Assembly: GCA_017477005.1 (NCBI GenBank)
Contig: JAFUXY010000445.1
Coordinates: forward strand, 1-6,643
Origin: Lachnospiraceae bacterium
Lineage (GTDB): Bacteria; Bacillota; Clostridia; Lachnospirales; Lachnospiraceae
Direction: 5' to 3'
Length of the DNA stretch: 6,643 bases
Part shown: positions 6,028 to 6,643 of the stretch, piece by piece
Position numbering within the stretch: the stretch's first letter is position 1
How the letters are laid out: the number at the start of each line of letters is the position of its first letter
The notes under the pieces: generated by a model
Databases searched by the model: none
What the model was told of the DNA's origin: nothing
Seen by the model: only the letters and a program-made list of their open reading frames with translations
Made by a program: the position numbers and the translations under genes

Positions 6028-6600
6028 TTGACTCAATATTTTATTCATCCGAGCAGCTTCATCGATGAAAACGTGAAGATTGGTGAAGGGACGAGGATAT
6101 GGCATTTTTGCCATATCCAATCTGGGGCGAAAATCGGGAAGCATTGCTCTTTCGGACAGAATGTCAATGTAAGCAACAACGTCATCGTAGGCGATGGCGT
6201 GAAAGTACAGAACAATGTTTCCCTGTATGAAGGCGTAATCCTTGAAGATTACGTGTTCTGCGGCCCGTCCTGCGTATTTACAAATGACCTGACACCTAGG
6301 GCAAGATTCCCAAAAGGCGCGGCGGGGTACAAAAAAACAGTCGTGAAGCATGGTGCAACGATTGGAGCAAATGCGACGATTGTTTGCGGGCATACGATTG
6401 GCGAGTACGCAACAATCGCGGCGGGAGCCGTGGTGACGAAAGACATACCGCCCCATGCGTTGATGGCGGGCATCCCGGCGAGACAGGCTGGCTGGGTGTG
6501 CGAGTGCGGTCAGGTGCTGAATGGCGAAATGAAGTGCGTTGATTGTGGAAAAGAATATTGCGTGGTCGATGGTGATTTTCACGAAAGGGAAATTAAGTGA
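6028..6600 (+). CDS. wbpD: UDP-2-acetamido-3-amino-2,3-dideoxy-glucuronate N-acetyltransferase (WbpD/WlbB type)
   Basis: This 190-residue protein is close to the roughly 191 residues of Pseudomonas WbpD. Residues 11-140 form hexapeptide repeats of a left-handed beta-helix. The subfamily is recognised by IGEGTRIWHFCHI (18-30), FGQNVNVSNNV (42-52), VKVQNNVSLYEGV (58-70) and FCGPSCVFTN (77-86). The Asn of FTN (N86) is in the region of the catalytic Asn reported for WlbB. The C-terminal coils end with the acetyl-CoA-side AGIPAR (147-152). The enzyme acetylates the 3-amino group of UDP-GlcNAc3NA with acetyl-CoA, giving UDP-2,3-diacetamido-2,3-dideoxyglucuronate, which the 2-epimerase upstream would then convert to the manno form. 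The tail has C158, C160, C170 and C173 and could be a small metal-bound knuckle. The gene carries a perfect hairpin near its 5' end. Its stop overlaps the next start (GTGA). Confidence 0.92.
   Translation: MTQYFIHPSSFIDENVKIGEGTRIWHFCHIQSGAKIGKHCSFGQNVNVSNNVIVGDGVKVQNNVSLYEGVILEDYVFCGPSCVFTNDLTPRARFPKGAAGYKKTVVKHGATIGANATIVCGHTIGEYATIAAGAVVTKDIPPHALMAGIPARQAGWVCECGQVLNGEMKCVDCGKEYCVVDGDFHEREIK
6095..6118. repeat. Perfect inverted repeat inside the acetyltransferase gene
   Basis: GGATATGGCA (6095-6104) and TGCCATATCC (6109-6118) are exact reverse complements around a TTTT loop, giving a 10-bp stem with a 4-base loop in the mRNA. It encodes the conserved RIWHFCHI stretch. No T run follows, so it is not an intrinsic terminator. 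Confidence 0.8.
6584..6590 (+). promoter_or_regulatory. Ribosome binding site for the GTG start at 6597
   Basis: AAAGGGA ends 6 bases before GTG 6597, which overlaps the upstream TGA as GTGA. It supports a new gene beginning at the right edge and translational coupling to the acetyltransferase. Confidence 0.55.
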
Positions 6601-6643
6601 CAAGGGTAGTACATCTGACAAGTGCCCATCAACGATATGATCA
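6597..6643 (+). CDS. Glycosyltransferase start, WbpH-like GT4 type (5' fragment)
   Basis: Only the first 15 codons are in the window. They read (M)TRVVHLTSAHQRYD from the GTG at 6597. VVHLTS-x-H-x-RYD is the usual opening of a group of GT4 glycosyltransferases from O-antigen clusters, which commonly continues as DTRIF, and WbpH is one of them. In a WbpD/WbpG context such an enzyme would transfer the diacetamido (or acetamido-amidino) uronic acid to the growing lipid-linked oligosaccharide at the inner face of the membrane. The identification rests on this short N-terminus, so family membership is likely but donor and acceptor are inference. Confidence 0.65.
   Translation, partial: MTRVVHLTSAHQRYD

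Noticed and set aside
5935..6621. A 228-codon open frame on the minus strand.
   Set aside because: It is antisense to the acetyltransferase gene, which has an unmistakable family signature. The antisense product resembles no family I know.

Overview
The window is part of a surface-polysaccharide (O-antigen or capsule type) gene cluster. All genes lie on the + strand and are packed nose to tail: the largest gaps are 77 and 65 bases, and several junctions overlap by 1-4 bases (TGATG, ATGA, GTGA). I see no rRNA, tRNA, CRISPR array, insertion sequence or intrinsic terminator. Strong GGAGG ribosome binding sites, two TTG starts and one GTG start suit a Bacillota-like bacterium (including outer-membrane-bearing Negativicutes) or a Synergistota-like one. 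That placement is inference; nothing in the window fixes the phylum.

Layout, left to right: (1) the C-terminal end of a nucleotide-sugar 6-dehydrogenase (1-258); (2) a non-hydrolysing UDP-GlcNAc 2-epimerase family protein with WbpI-like N-terminal motifs (258-1331); (3) a polysaccharide-deacetylase-like protein (1347-2090); (4) a sugar N-formyltransferase-type protein (2168-2971); (5) a WbqC-like protein with a TTG start (3037-3774); (6) a Gfo/Idh/MocA oxidoreductase, candidate nucleotide-sugar 3-dehydrogenase (3771-4871); (7) an N-acetyl sugar amidotransferase of the WbpG/PseA type (4886-6001); (8) a WbpD/WlbB-type left-handed beta-helix N-acetyltransferase with a TTG start (6028-6600); (9) the first 15 codons of what looks like a WbpH-like glycosyltransferase (6597 to the right edge).

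Read together, genes 1, 2, 6 and 8 match four of the five enzymes that turn UDP-GlcNAc into UDP-2,3-diacetamido-2,3-dideoxy-D-mannuronic acid: 6-dehydrogenase, 3-dehydrogenase, 3-N-acetyltransferase and 2-epimerase. The PLP 3-aminotransferase (WbpE/WlbC) is not in the window and should lie just outside. Gene 7 would convert one acetamido group to an acetamidino group, using ammonia from HisH/HisF-type partners that are also not in the window. Gene 9 would begin the glycosyl transfer step.

Genes 3-5 sit between the 2-epimerase and the 3-dehydrogenase and do not belong to that pathway. They are AT-richer than the flanking genes and look like a separate module that could remove, formylate or otherwise acylate an amino group on a sugar. 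This trio is the least explained part of the window.
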